A stretch of DNA of 27,517 bases from an uncultured Clostridia bacterium (GTDB taxonomy: Bacteria > Bacillota > Clostridia > Lachnospirales > Anaerotignaceae), in the NCBI GenBank assembly GCA_910583755.1, contig CAJTZO010000032.1:1-27517 (forward strand), in the 5' to 3' direction. Shown here in pieces: positions 15,443 through 23,021 of the stretch. A program made the translations under genes and the position numbers. A model generated the notes under the pieces. That model saw only the letters and a program-made list of their open reading frames with translations, had not been told where the DNA came from and searched no databases. Position 1 is the first letter of the stretch. The number at the start of each line of letters is the position of its first letter.

Positions 15443-17668
15443 TTAGTATGCGTCATTTTGTTCTGTTCTTCTCAAAATAGTTACTCCCAATGGAGGTACT
15501 TTTAATTCAATACTACTTTGTCTACCATTCCAGTCAATTCTGTCACTTACAAGAGGTTTTCTGTTAATAACACCACTACCACCATATTTCTCATCATCAC
15601 TGTTAAAGATTTCCTCATACGTACCCGCTACAGGAACACCTAATCTAAAGCCAAAATGTGTTTCTGGTGTAAAGTTACATACAATAATCAATTCTTTGGT
15701 ATGGTCATTTCCTCTTCTGATAAATGCAACAATACTTCTATCTCTGTCATTACATTCAATCCATTCAAAACCAGTTGGGTCAAAATCTTTTTCCCATAAT
15801 GCAGGCTCTTGCAAATATAAATGGTTCAAATCATTCATATACTGATGCAACTTCTGATGGGTTTCATATTCTAACAAGTGCCAGTCAAGACTTCTTGCTT
15901 CACTCCACTCTGCAAATTGACCAAATTCACTGCCCATAAACAGCAATTTTTTACCCGGATGTCCGTACATAAAGCCATAAGTTACACGAAGATTTGCAAA
16001 TTTCTGCCATAAGTCACCAGGCATTTTTTCCATAATAGAGCACTTACCATGTACCACTTCATCATGTGACAATACTAAAATAAAGTTTTCTGTATAAGCA
16101 TATACCATACTAAATGTTAAGTTATCATGATGATATTTTCGATAAATAGGGTCTTTTTTTACATAGGAAAGATAATCATTCATCCAGCCCATATTCCATT
16201 TTAGACTAAATCCAAGACCACCATAGTTTGCACTTCTTGTAACACCTGCCCAAGCAGTCGATTCTTCTGCAATCATCATTACACCAGGATGTCTACCTGT
16301 AATTACAGAGTTCATGTGTCTTAAAAATTCTTCTGCTTCCAAGTTTTCTCTGCCACCATGCTCATTTGGTACCCATTGTCCATCATTTTTACCATAGTCC
16401 AAATATAACATAGAGGCAACTGCATCTACTCTCAATCCATCTAAATGGAATTCTTCAATCCAATAGATTGCATTTGCAATTAAGAAATTCCGAACTTCAT
16501 TTCTGCCATAATTAAAAATTAAGGTGCCCCAATCTGGATGTTCTCCTTGTTTTGGGTCTTGATGTTCATATAATGCCGTGCCATCAAAGCGAGCCAAACC
16601 AAAGGCATCTTTAGGGAAATGAGCAGGTACCCAGTCTAAAATAACACCAATACCATTTCTATGGCAAGCATCAACAAATGCTTTAAATTCATCTGGTGTA
16701 CCAAAGCGGCTTGTTGGTGCATAATATCCAGTTACTTGATAGCCCCAACTTCCATCAAAAGGATGTTCTTCCACTGGTAAAAGTTCAATATGGGTATAAC
16801 CCATTTTTTTCACATAAGCAACCAATTTTTCAGCGCCTTCTAAGTATGTCATGGAACGGTTTCCTTCTTCTGGCACTCTCATCCAGCTACCAAAATGTAC
16901 TTCATAAATATTCACTGGACCTTGATAAATATGCTCACTACTTCTGTCATCTGTCCACGCTTTGTCTCCCCAAACATAACGGCTATTGTCATATACTACA
17001 GAAGCGGTATCCGGTCTTAACTGTGCAAAAGAAGCATAGGGGTCTGCTTTATCACAAATATTATTATATTTATCTTTTACTTGATATTTATATTGGTCAA
17101 ATTCTTTCAAACCAGGAATAAACAACTCCCAAATTCCAGATTCTCCCAATACTCTCATTTGATTTCTTCTGCCATCCCAGCTATTAAAATTACCAATTAC
17201 ACTAACTGTTTTTGCATTTGGTGCCCAAACGCCAAAGGAAACGCCTTCCACACCATCCACTGTCATAATATGAGCACCTAATTTTTCAAAAATTTTGTAA
17301 TGATTTCCTGCACCAAAAAGATATCTATCATATTCTGATATTGTAGGTGCAAAAGAATAAGCATCATATGTTGTCCATTGATTTCCTTCATAGTCTGTAA
17401 GAGAAAGTTGGTATCTAAACCATTCCTGTCTATCCTCTATGATGACTTCAAAAAAACCGTCCTCATGTATTTTCATCATAGGATATGTCTTATCTTGGTC
17501 TGCATCATCAATTACTACAATTTCCTTTGCTTGTGGTATAAATGCTCTTACTGCTACAAACTTTTCTCCTTCATGCTCTACTTCATGCATACCCAACACA
17601 TGGTGGGGTTCACCATGCTCCACATTTACGATTTGAAATAATTCATTTAAGTTAGTTGTCGTAATCAT
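15443..17668 (-). CDS. glgB: 1,4-alpha-glucan branching enzyme
   Basis: It forms alpha-1,6 branches in glycogen. The 741 aa protein has an N-terminal GlgB module, a CBM48 domain (about 130-220, FGVWAPNAKTVSVIGNFNSWDGRRN), the GH13 barrel and a C-terminal beta domain. Catalytic residues are in place: D415 (GLRVDAV), E468 (IAEEST) and D536 (LSHDEV); DWVPAHFPKDAFGL is typical of GlgB. No other glycogen gene is in the window, whereas Bacillus has it in a glg operon. The ATG at 17668 is preceded only by weak AAGAAG; a strong AAAGGGGTGA lies 22 bases upstream behind a GNRA hairpin (see separate entry). Confidence 0.97.
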   Translation of the reverse strand: MITTTNLNELFQIVNVEHGEPHHVLGMHEVEHEGEKFVAVRAFIPQAKEIVVIDDADQDKTYPMMKIHEDGFFEVIIEDRQEWFRYQLSLTDYEGNQWTTYDAYSFAPTISEYDRYLFGAGNHYKIFEKLGAHIMTVDGVEGVSFGVWAPNAKTVSVIGNFNSWDGRRNQMRVLGESGIWELFIPGLKEFDQYKYQVKDKYNNICDKADPYASFAQLRPDTASVVYDNSRYVWGDKAWTDDRSSEHIYQGPVNIYEVHFGSWMRVPEEGNRSMTYLEGAEKLVAYVKKMGYTHIELLPVEEHPFDGSWGYQVTGYYAPTSRFGTPDEFKAFVDACHRNGIGVILDWVPAHFPKDAFGLARFDGTALYEHQDPKQGEHPDWGTLIFNYGRNEVRNFLIANAIYWIEEFHLDGLRVDAVASMLYLDYGKNDGQWVPNEHGGRENLEAEEFLRHMNSVITGRHPGVMMIAEESTAWAGVTRSANYGGLGFSLKWNMGWMNDYLSYVKKDPIYRKYHHDNLTFSMVYAYTENFILVLSHDEVVHGKCSIMEKMPGDLWQKFANLRVTYGFMYGHPGKKLLFMGSEFGQFAEWSEARSLDWHLLEYETHQKLHQYMNDLNHLYLQEPALWEKDFDPTGFEWIECNDRDRSIVAFIRRGNDHTKELIIVCNFTPETHFGFRLGVPVAGTYEEIFNSDDEKYGGSGVINRKPLVSDRIDWNGRQSSIELKVPPLGVTILRRTEQNDAY

Positions 17669-18063
17669 ACTTCTTGCTGCTTCCGCAGCTTCACCCCTTT
17701 CTAAATTTAATTACAAAATATCTTCTCTATTATTGTAATGTTTCTTGTGCAGCTACCAAAAAATAATCCCTTGACAGAACTTTTTTTGTTATATTTATTA
17801 TACCGTACTTCACAATTTTTTACTAGTACATACTTTATCTCCATTTTACACTTGTATTTATTGAATATGTACAATATGATACCTATTATTTTATTTATTT
17901 TTTTGTAATATACAAAATAGTGCACTATTTTCATCTTATTTTTTATACAATTAGTATAAAAATAGATGTCATTTTTTCCCTTTTAAATCCTGTTATGCTA
18001 TATAATTCCTTTTTATTTTTGTGTAAAAATTTATGATTCTTTTTCTAAAAAAATAATTACAAA
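17669..18063. other. AT-rich intergenic region upstream of glgB
   Basis: About 395 bp between the 227 aa gene and glgB. Apart from the glgB SD/hairpin I see no supported gene. A 75-codon reading at 17707-17934 (minus) has no binding site and random-looking composition, so I leave it out. A weak promoter candidate on the minus strand (ATGACA then TATAAA, 19 bp apart, around 17946-17976) may serve glgB. No clear terminator follows the upstream gene. Confidence 0.4.
17676..17700 (-). promoter_or_regulatory. SD plus GNRA hairpin ahead of glgB start
   Basis: On the minus strand an SD-like AAAGGGGTGA (17700 to 17691) is followed by GCTGC-GGAA-GCAGC (17689 to 17676), a five-bp stem closed by a GNRA tetraloop, then AAGAAGT and the ATG. 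If the hairpin forms, SD and ATG come within about 11 unpaired bases; otherwise they are too far apart. Confidence 0.5.
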
Positions 18064-18747
18064 TTACCAAGCAAAATTTTCCATATAAATACTATAAATT
18101 TTCCCATCTTCATTAAAAATAAAATACCAAATAATTTCATAATCGAAATCATTGAAGCAAATGATTTTACATTCCCCTAAACTCTTTTGCAAATAATTCA
18201 TACGGTCTAAAAGTTTTCGATATTGTGGTGCAATAGAATGGATTACCATAGAACTATTAGAATTTTTTTGATAGGCTTCAAACTTTTCTTTTGAACCAAA
18301 AAATTGCTTTTGCAAAGCAGACATAAATTCTTCTTTTTTTACTATAGTACATTTTTCTGGAGAAAATCCAAAATCAAAGTCCATTTTTAATGCAGCTTCA
18401 TCGCTTCCTCTTTCCATATACTCTAAATCTTCTATTGGTGTAATCATTCTCCAGACAATCAGCAACATTTTATAAATGTCTTCTTCCAAGGTTTGTTCTG
18501 TTTGATAGGATAGCAGTTCTCCAATATAAATTTCCCAAGGCCAATTATAAATATCATTAAGAAAAATATGACTTTCTGAAACAAGATATTGATTTGACCA
18601 TCCTGTTATTTTAGAAACTGTGTTCATACATTTTCTTCCTTTTGTTCCACCCCTAATTCCTTCTTTTTCATATAAAAAATGGAACATTCTTTCAGATAAA
18701 TCATCTGTTAACAAAACCTGTTTTACTCTTTCTAAATCCACACTCAT
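18064..18747 (-). CDS. hypothetical protein (227 aa), last gene of the CARF-nuclease operon
   Basis: I do not recognise this protein. It starts MSVDLERVKQVLLTDDLSERMFHFLYEKEG and contains an acidic middle (EEDIYKMLLIVWRMITPIEDLEYMERGSDEAALKMDFDFGF), then EEFMSALQKQFFGSKEKFEAYQ and a final YEIIWYFIFNEDGKIYSIYMENFAW that looks like paired beta strands. No signal peptide or membrane helix is apparent, so it is probably cytoplasmic. It begins 15 bases after the stop of the 58 aa membrane protein, with a weak AAAGAAG binding site. Its placement suggests co-expression with the CARF nuclease; a functional link is inference. Confidence 0.75.
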   Translation of the reverse strand: MSVDLERVKQVLLTDDLSERMFHFLYEKEGIRGGTKGRKCMNTVSKITGWSNQYLVSESHIFLNDIYNWPWEIYIGELLSYQTEQTLEEDIYKMLLIVWRMITPIEDLEYMERGSDEAALKMDFDFGFSPEKCTIVKKEEFMSALQKQFFGSKEKFEAYQKNSNSSMVIHSIAPQYRKLLDRMNYLQKSLGECKIICFNDFDYEIIWYFIFNEDGKIYSIYMENFAW

Positions 18748-18762
18748 TCTTCTTTCATAATT

Positions 18763-18939
18763 TTACTTATATTTTTCTTCTATCCAACGTAAACATTCTA
18801 TCAAAAAAAACGCACACACATAGATAGCACAATAAAAAATCACTTTTGTAATATGAATGGAACCATCTTTTAATTCTAATAGTACACCTATCAATAATCC
18901 TGTATAGACAGTAATTAGGAATCTTTTTTTCTTTGTCAT
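18763..18939 (-). CDS. small membrane protein (58 aa)
   Basis: Minus-strand reading from ATG at 18939 begins MTKKKRFLITVYTGLLIGVL and ends FFLIECLRWIEEKYK. Two hydrophobic segments (about 7-21 and 34-49) separated by a short polar loop (ELKDGSIHITK), with a lysine-rich N-terminus, suggest a two-pass protein with both ends inside. AGGTG lies seven bases before the ATG. The ATG comes four bases after the stop of the CARF nuclease gene, so it is almost certainly co-translated. It is too short for common ORF cut-offs. Family unknown to me. Confidence 0.78.
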   Translation of the reverse strand: MTKKKRFLITVYTGLLIGVLLELKDGSIHITKVIFYCAIYVCAFFLIECLRWIEEKYK

Positions 18940-18943
18940 GTTT

Positions 18944-20137
18944 TTACACCTTTTTCCACTTTAAACCATTTAAGTCATGTTCTTTTACTGTTTTCGTTAA
19001 TATTTGTGCAAAATTAGGACTCATAATGTCTTTTGCATCTAATATTTCAATTCCAAATTCTTTTGCTCTTAAATATGTAGCTGTTTTTTCTTGTTTATCC
19101 CTTCCAAAAGCAACTAAAATTCCTTTAGAAAACCAACCACCGATTCTTTTTTTCTCAATCATCAGCTCATTGACAGCAGATGTATCTGCGCTTCTCAATT
19201 TACAGGAAATAAACACAGGCATAGATTGGTCAGAAAGGACAACATCAATTTCATTTCCTGCCATTCTGGAAGCATCATATGCATTCCAATCAATCAGTGC
19301 ACCTAGCCAAACATCATCAAAAGCTCCTATCCGTTTCGCATGGATATAGACAAACAATTCTAACCATATTCCATAATCAATAACATACTGTTTATCCATC
19401 GTAGAGGAGAACCAAAAACTGATATGTTCTTGTGTCATTTTTAAATCTTGAAGAAAACCATATTTTTGAAAAGCATACATAATTTTTTTATCTGGCATCA
19501 CTTTTCTACCATTTTTTTGTGTTGCTTGCAGTTTACTTTTAATATGCATTTCTTGGCTAGAATACCGTGCTGCAACAGTTTGTATAAAATTACTTGTTGT
19601 TTTCCAGTTATTTAAACTAGAAAACAACACATCACACATATCTAATATATCATCATAGCGTTCTTCCAAAGGTACTTTACGAGAATGTCCCATCAAACAA
19701 GCACCCCTAGCATCCATAAAGTGTTGCAAGGTAATTTTTGTTACCTTTGCTACTGGTTCATTTTCTGCTAAATCCAATATTACACCTTTTACTAAGTCCG
19801 TATAATAAAGAGGAACACCATATTTGGCACCTGCTTTAAAACCTGCAATTAACATTAATTCACTGCCACCAGTAAATTCCATAGCACAATCCTTATTTTC
19901 TTCCAGCACTTTTTTTGTTTTGGTATAAATTTCTACCATATCCAAAATATCTAAAGAAATATGTTCCATTATAATATTAGGCATTGTATGTTTAAAACAT
20001 TGCTTCAAGCTATGGAACCAAGTCATATCTTGTATACCATTGTCATAAAAAAATATCATTTTTTCTGGTTTTAATGTCAAAGGTGCAGAAATATTTTTTA
20101 AAACATCTTTATCATAATATTTTATTAATGTTTTCAT
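18944..20137 (-). CDS. CARF-domain PD-(D/E)XK nuclease, DUF1887 (Card1/Can2-like)
   Basis: Members studied in type III CRISPR systems (Card1, Can2) bind cyclic tetra-adenylate with a CARF domain and then cut nucleic acid. The 397 aa length fits. The N-terminal Rossmann-like domain (1-145) holds MEFTGGSELMLIAGFKAG, where TGGS (89-92) matches the TGGT ligand loop, then a helical linker domain (about 180-245). The C-terminal nuclease has E260 (YGIWLELFVY), D298 (GNEIDVVL) and S311-C312-K313 (VFISCK), the E-D-xxK core. GGAAG lies six bases before the ATG. It follows gerW by 10 bases. No Cas gene or CRISPR array is in the window, so ligand and trigger are open. Family assignment is firm, function inferred. 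Confidence 0.88.
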   Translation of the reverse strand: MKTLIKYYDKDVLKNISAPLTLKPEKMIFFYDNGIQDMTWFHSLKQCFKHTMPNIIMEHISLDILDMVEIYTKTKKVLEENKDCAMEFTGGSELMLIAGFKAGAKYGVPLYYTDLVKGVILDLAENEPVAKVTKITLQHFMDARGACLMGHSRKVPLEERYDDILDMCDVLFSSLNNWKTTSNFIQTVAARYSSQEMHIKSKLQATQKNGRKVMPDKKIMYAFQKYGFLQDLKMTQEHISFWFSSTMDKQYVIDYGIWLELFVYIHAKRIGAFDDVWLGALIDWNAYDASRMAGNEIDVVLSDQSMPVFISCKLRSADTSAVNELMIEKKRIGGWFSKGILVAFGRDKQEKTATYLRAKEFGIEILDAKDIMSPNFAQILTKTVKEHDLNGLKWKKV

Positions 20138-20147
20138 AGAACACTTC

Positions 20148-20546
20148 CTATTCTTCGGTTACAATTTCCTCCTCAAATTTTACCTCTGGCTCTTTTTTTT
20201 CATTTCTTTTTCCAAAAATAGCACTAAAATTTAATTTTGATGCAATGCCCGGTGCCATATCAATTAATTTGTTAACTGCATCCTGATTTTTAATATTAAT
20301 CATTTGTACATTTCCATTTTGTATCACCAATACCGCACTTGGTGTAATTTTAGCTCCCATACCACCAGCAGAATCTTCTTTTTGTCCTTCTTTGGTACCC
20401 ACTCCTACTCCAACAGAAACCTCTATCAAGGGTAATAATGTTAAGTCTCCTAATGTAATCGCATCTCCTATAATTGTTTTGGTAGAAACGATGTCCTCCA
20501 CCTTATCAAACAATACATTTAATGAAGTATCAAATCCCTTACCCAT
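20148..20546 (-). CDS. gerW: spore protein GerW (YtfJ family)
   Basis: A 132 aa GerW/YtfJ protein. In Bacillus this forespore protein affects germination with some nutrients. Diagnostic parts are VEDIVSTKTIIGDAITLGDLTLLPLIEVSVGVGVG, GGMGAKITPSAVLVIQNGNVQMINIKNQ and an acidic end. I choose the ATG at 20546 (MGKGFDTS), which overlaps the ytfI stop (ATGGGTAA) and has GGTGA five bases upstream; the ATG four codons earlier is badly spaced. The ytfI-ytfJ pair is conserved. The downstream partner here is unusual: a CARF nuclease 10 bases away. Confidence 0.93.
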   Translation of the reverse strand: MGKGFDTSLNVLFDKVEDIVSTKTIIGDAITLGDLTLLPLIEVSVGVGVGTKEGQKEDSAGGMGAKITPSAVLVIQNGNVQMINIKNQDAVNKLIDMAPGIASKLNFSAIFGKRNEKKEPEVKFEEEIVTEE

Positions 20547-21423
20547 TGTTATCACCATGTCCTTTCCATACTATCATTATACTTTCTCTTACTGGTTTTA
20601 TTAACAACAAACGTATTACTGCATAGAATAAATATCCTAATATTATTCGTCCTTTTATTTCTAAAAAAACATCTTTTATTATTTTTTGGGTAAAATCTCC
20701 TACAATTTGTAGTTTTTCAAATTTCATTTTTGCCACTCCAGCAATCCCTAAAAGATAGCCCGTTAATGCAGGGTCTCCCATTCCAATAGTTGCCTCTAGG
20801 CAGCAATGTTTTGGAAAAATTCCTTTTAACATTCTCTTACAAAATAGAGTAATTCCTTTCAATAATTCTGTTTTATGTTGAAAAATATAGGTTATCAGTT
20901 TTTTATATTTTTCCTCTACTTGTTTTTTGGGTTCTTTTCTTTTCTTCTCTTTTTTCTTTCTCTTTTCTTTTTTCTTTTTTATTTGTTCTTTTGATTTCTT
21001 TTTTGGCTGTCTTTTTTTATTTTGTTCTTGTTTTTGTTCTTTCTGTTGTTCTGGTTGTCTTTGTTCTGGCTGTTCCTGTTTTTGTATTTCATATTCTTCT
21101 TTTTGTGGTGCTTCTTGTTTCCTTCTTACAGAAAGCATAATATCTTTCTCTTTTTTTCGTCTTTTATCAGCACCATAAATACAGTATCCAAATAGCTTCA
21201 AGGAAAATTTCATTTCTCCTTTGTTATAAACGCCATAAGCATGAATGACTCCTAATATCCATTTTACATCAAATTTCCCATTGATTCCTTCTGTATCATT
21301 TCCTGCCACATCATAGCAAATAGGAGAAAATAATACCAATACAATCATTAAGAATAAGAAAATAAAAATGATGAAAAGAAGAAGCCCAATTATTTTACAT
21401 ATGTTCCATAGTATAACACCCAT
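20539..21423 (-). CDS. ytfI: DUF2953 membrane protein (YtfI-like)
   Basis: A 294 aa protein with an N-terminal membrane anchor (about 8-33, IIGLLLFIIFIFLFLMIVLVLF), a short beta-rich part (KFDVKWILGVIHAYGVYNKGEMKFSLKLFGYCIYG) and a C-terminal segment with GMGDPALTGYLLGIAG and VKRGRIILGYLFYAVIRLL-like family pattern. DUF2953 genes pair with gerW. Between them, about residues 82-168, lies an extreme low-complexity K/E/Q stretch, longer than I would expect, encoded by an almost pure purine strand. The start follows GGAG by six bases and comes two bases after the stop of the Lit-like gene. Function unknown; a spore-related role is inferred from context. Confidence 0.88.
   Translation of the reverse strand: MGVILWNICKIIGLLLFIIFIFLFLMIVLVLFSPICYDVAGNDTEGINGKFDVKWILGVIHAYGVYNKGEMKFSLKLFGYCIYGADKRRKKEKDIMLSVRRKQEAPQKEEYEIQKQEQPEQRQPEQQKEQKQEQNKKRQPKKKSKEQIKKKKEKRKKKEKKRKEPKKQVEEKYKKLITYIFQHKTELLKGITLFCKRMLKGIFPKHCCLEATIGMGDPALTGYLLGIAGVAKMKFEKLQIVGDFTQKIIKDVFLEIKGRIILGYLFYAVIRLLLIKPVRESIMIVWKGHGDNNG
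20927..21130. repeat. polypurine/polypyrimidine low-complexity tract
   Basis: About 200 bp of the plus strand are almost entirely T and C (with G near the right end), coding on the minus strand for the K/E/Q-rich linker of the DUF2953 protein. Imperfect short repeats of TTCTTTT type dominate 20930-21000, and TTCTGGTTGTC-like units follow. Such tracts are slippage-prone. Confidence 0.7.
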
Positions 21424-21424
21424 A

Positions 21425-22114
21425 CTATACTCCTGTCTTTTTTATCCTTATCTTCAATAAAATACTAGAAACGATACTGATACTTAATATCATTACAAAA
21501 AATAAAACTGCAATTCGTATTGAAGTATCTATAAAAAAACCTTCTGGCACTATGTTAATCAATCTATCCGTATCAGGATTTAATATCCAAAGATTATTGG
21601 AAAAAAATATCTTGTGAAATAGAATAAAATATTTTGTAAAATTTGTAGAAATAAGTGCTGCTAATGCAGTTATCGTTACAATAAAAAAAATCATGCCATT
21701 ACGTAAAAATTTTAATAAAAGCTCTTTTTTCTTCTGAACTATCAAAAAAATTATTGTTGCAATACAAATTACTACTCCAATTCTTCTTAACCACTGCCCT
21801 CCTATAAAAAGCATTCGTACATCTTCCATATGAGCAATTTCTTTTTCATTAAAAAATTCCTGTTTTTTTCCCTCTATTAAAGCATTGATGTGTAAATCAT
21901 CCCTTGTACCCCTTAAATAGGACATCATTTCTTTTGTAACAAATAGCAGTTCTTTTTCTTCCATTTTTACACTTTCTGTCACATGATATTTTCGATACTC
22001 TTTTTGAAAATAATTAATATTTCCATATACTGCAATATCAACAGCAGAAATCAATATTACGATAATTAATGATAACACACAAAAAACACCTGCTGTTCTA
22101 TGTATTAGCTTCAT
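21425..22114 (-). CDS. lit: Lit-family membrane protein (TIGR01906/DUF1461)
   Basis: The family includes lipoprotein intramolecular transacylase Lit, which moves an acyl chain within bacterial lipoproteins to give lyso-form lipids. The 229 aa protein has four membrane helices (about 9-29, 110-127, 140-157, 200-220), a large outside loop with HINALIEGKKQEFFNEKEIAHMEDV (H95) and FHKIFFSNNLWILNPDTDRLINIVPEGFF (H167), the family hallmark. I place the start at 22114: GGAGG is 10 bases ahead, and the ATG overlaps the upstream stop as ATGA. Assignment to the family is firm; the exact activity in this organism is inferred, and the symbol is provisional. Confidence 0.8.
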   Translation of the reverse strand: MKLIHRTAGVFCVLSLIIVILISAVDIAVYGNINYFQKEYRKYHVTESVKMEEKELLFVTKEMMSYLRGTRDDLHINALIEGKKQEFFNEKEIAHMEDVRMLFIGGQWLRRIGVVICIATIIFLIVQKKKELLLKFLRNGMIFFIVTITALAALISTNFTKYFILFHKIFFSNNLWILNPDTDRLINIVPEGFFIDTSIRIAVLFFVMILSISIVSSILLKIRIKKTGV

Positions 22115-22419
22115 AAAATCCATTCCTCCGCCTTTTGTAGATTGCTACCTTTTTCTGCTGCCTGCTGTATCATAAAGCAAAATAAGTCAATTACTTCTGC
22201 TTTTCCATAAGCTACACCAATAACAACAAAGTTTTTTTGTAAATATCGTTTTTTACAAATCTCTTTGGAGGACATAATTTCTACATGATTCCTTTTTCCT
22301 TCATAAAACAAACAAATACAATATAAATGAAACACAGGAATATTTTTATGAAGACTGTAAAGAATGGTATCTAAATCTTTTACACTGCCCCCTACAAATA
22401 AATGCTCAATATACTTCAT
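22111..22419 (-). CDS. hypothetical protein (102 aa), first gene of operon
   Basis: I do not recognise this protein. It reads MKYIEHLFVGGSVKDLDTILYSLHKNIPVFHLYCICLFYEGKRNHVEIMSS..., with alternating beta and helix, four cysteines and no obvious membrane helix. The central strand IPVFHLYCICLFYEG and the later FVVIGVAYGKAEVIDLFCFMIQQA suggest a small alpha/beta fold. The start has GGGAG about seven bases ahead. It opens the operon with Lit, ytfI, gerW and the CARF nuclease and overlaps the Lit-like gene by four bases (ATGA). Confidence 0.72.
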   Translation of the reverse strand: MKYIEHLFVGGSVKDLDTILYSLHKNIPVFHLYCICLFYEGKRNHVEIMSSKEICKKRYLQKNFVVIGVAYGKAEVIDLFCFMIQQAAEKGSNLQKAEEWIL

Positions 22420-22442
22420 TCCAACACTCCCTTCTTTTTTCT

Positions 22443-22451
22443 ATTATAACA
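22443..22451 (-). promoter_or_regulatory. extended -10 promoter of the gerW/CARF operon
   Basis: Minus strand TGTTATAAT, i.e. a perfect TATAAT (22443-22448) with the extended TGn element. No good -35 is visible at 17 bp, which fits an extended -10 promoter. It gives a short leader of about 20 nt to the first gene at 22419. Confidence 0.6.
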
Positions 22452-22563
22452 GATATTACAATAAAAAAACATCTAAATAAAAAAAGAAAACCCTCTATCA
22501 GAAAAACCTATGTAGACTTTGTAATCAAAACACCTTGGGGGTTTAACTAATTCAAACCATTTT

Positions 22564-22981
22564 TTATAATTTGATATCATTCTTTTTTCTCACTAATTTC
22601 ATACTTTGTACCAACTTAGTTAATTCCCCCTTTTTTACTAAAATATCAAATATATAATCCATTCTTTCTTCTAAAATCATTTTTATTATTCAAACATTGG
22701 CAGATTAAATAAACCATATATTCTGATTTTCACCAAAAGAAATATATGGAAAAATTTTCCTATTTGTAAAAAGGTCTGCTTGACAAACATCGAAATTTTT
22801 TAGAGGAACTTTTTTCTTTTGTGAAAAGTTCCTCCATTCCCCTTCAAGAACATGTTTACAAATATAAAAATCTAAAATCTTGAGATTTTCCCTCAAACTC
22901 TACAATCAGCTTGACCAAAATCTCTATTTTTTTACAAACAGAACAGTATGAAAGTTTTTTCTGATGATATTGTCTTATCAT
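22564..22981 (-). pseudogene. probable frameshifted gene remnant
   Basis: The 600-bp gap between the TSUP pair and the next operon reads as one protein only if frames are switched. From ATG at 22981: MIRQYHQKKLSYCSVCKK..., continuing GKSQDFRFLYL then stop; the next frame takes over as FYICKHVLEGEWRNFSQKKK... (to 22705), and further down MILEERMDYIFDILVKKGEL then a shift into TKLVQSMKLVRKKND. The CSVCKK and YICKHV motifs hint at a Cys/His metal site. At least two frameshifts are needed. Family unknown to me. It also contains the inverted repeat listed separately. Confidence 0.4.
22802..22834. repeat. 11-bp inverted repeat
   Basis: GAGGAACTTTT and AAAAGTTCCTC form a perfect stem across a loop of about 10 bases. 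There is no T-run on either side, so it is not a typical terminator. It lies inside the presumed gene remnant. Confidence 0.55.
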
Positions 22982-23021
22982 TCCACTTCACCATAAACAA
23001 TTCTCCACTTACTTTCTTAAA

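Noticed and set aside
17771..17805. Plus-strand TTGACA followed by TATTAT
   Set aside because: The spacer is 19 bp or more, and no plus-strand gene follows; probably chance in AT-rich DNA.
17707..17934. 75-codon minus-strand reading upstream of glgB
   Set aside because: No ribosome binding site, composition typical of translated AT-rich spacer, and overlap with the expected glgB promoter region.
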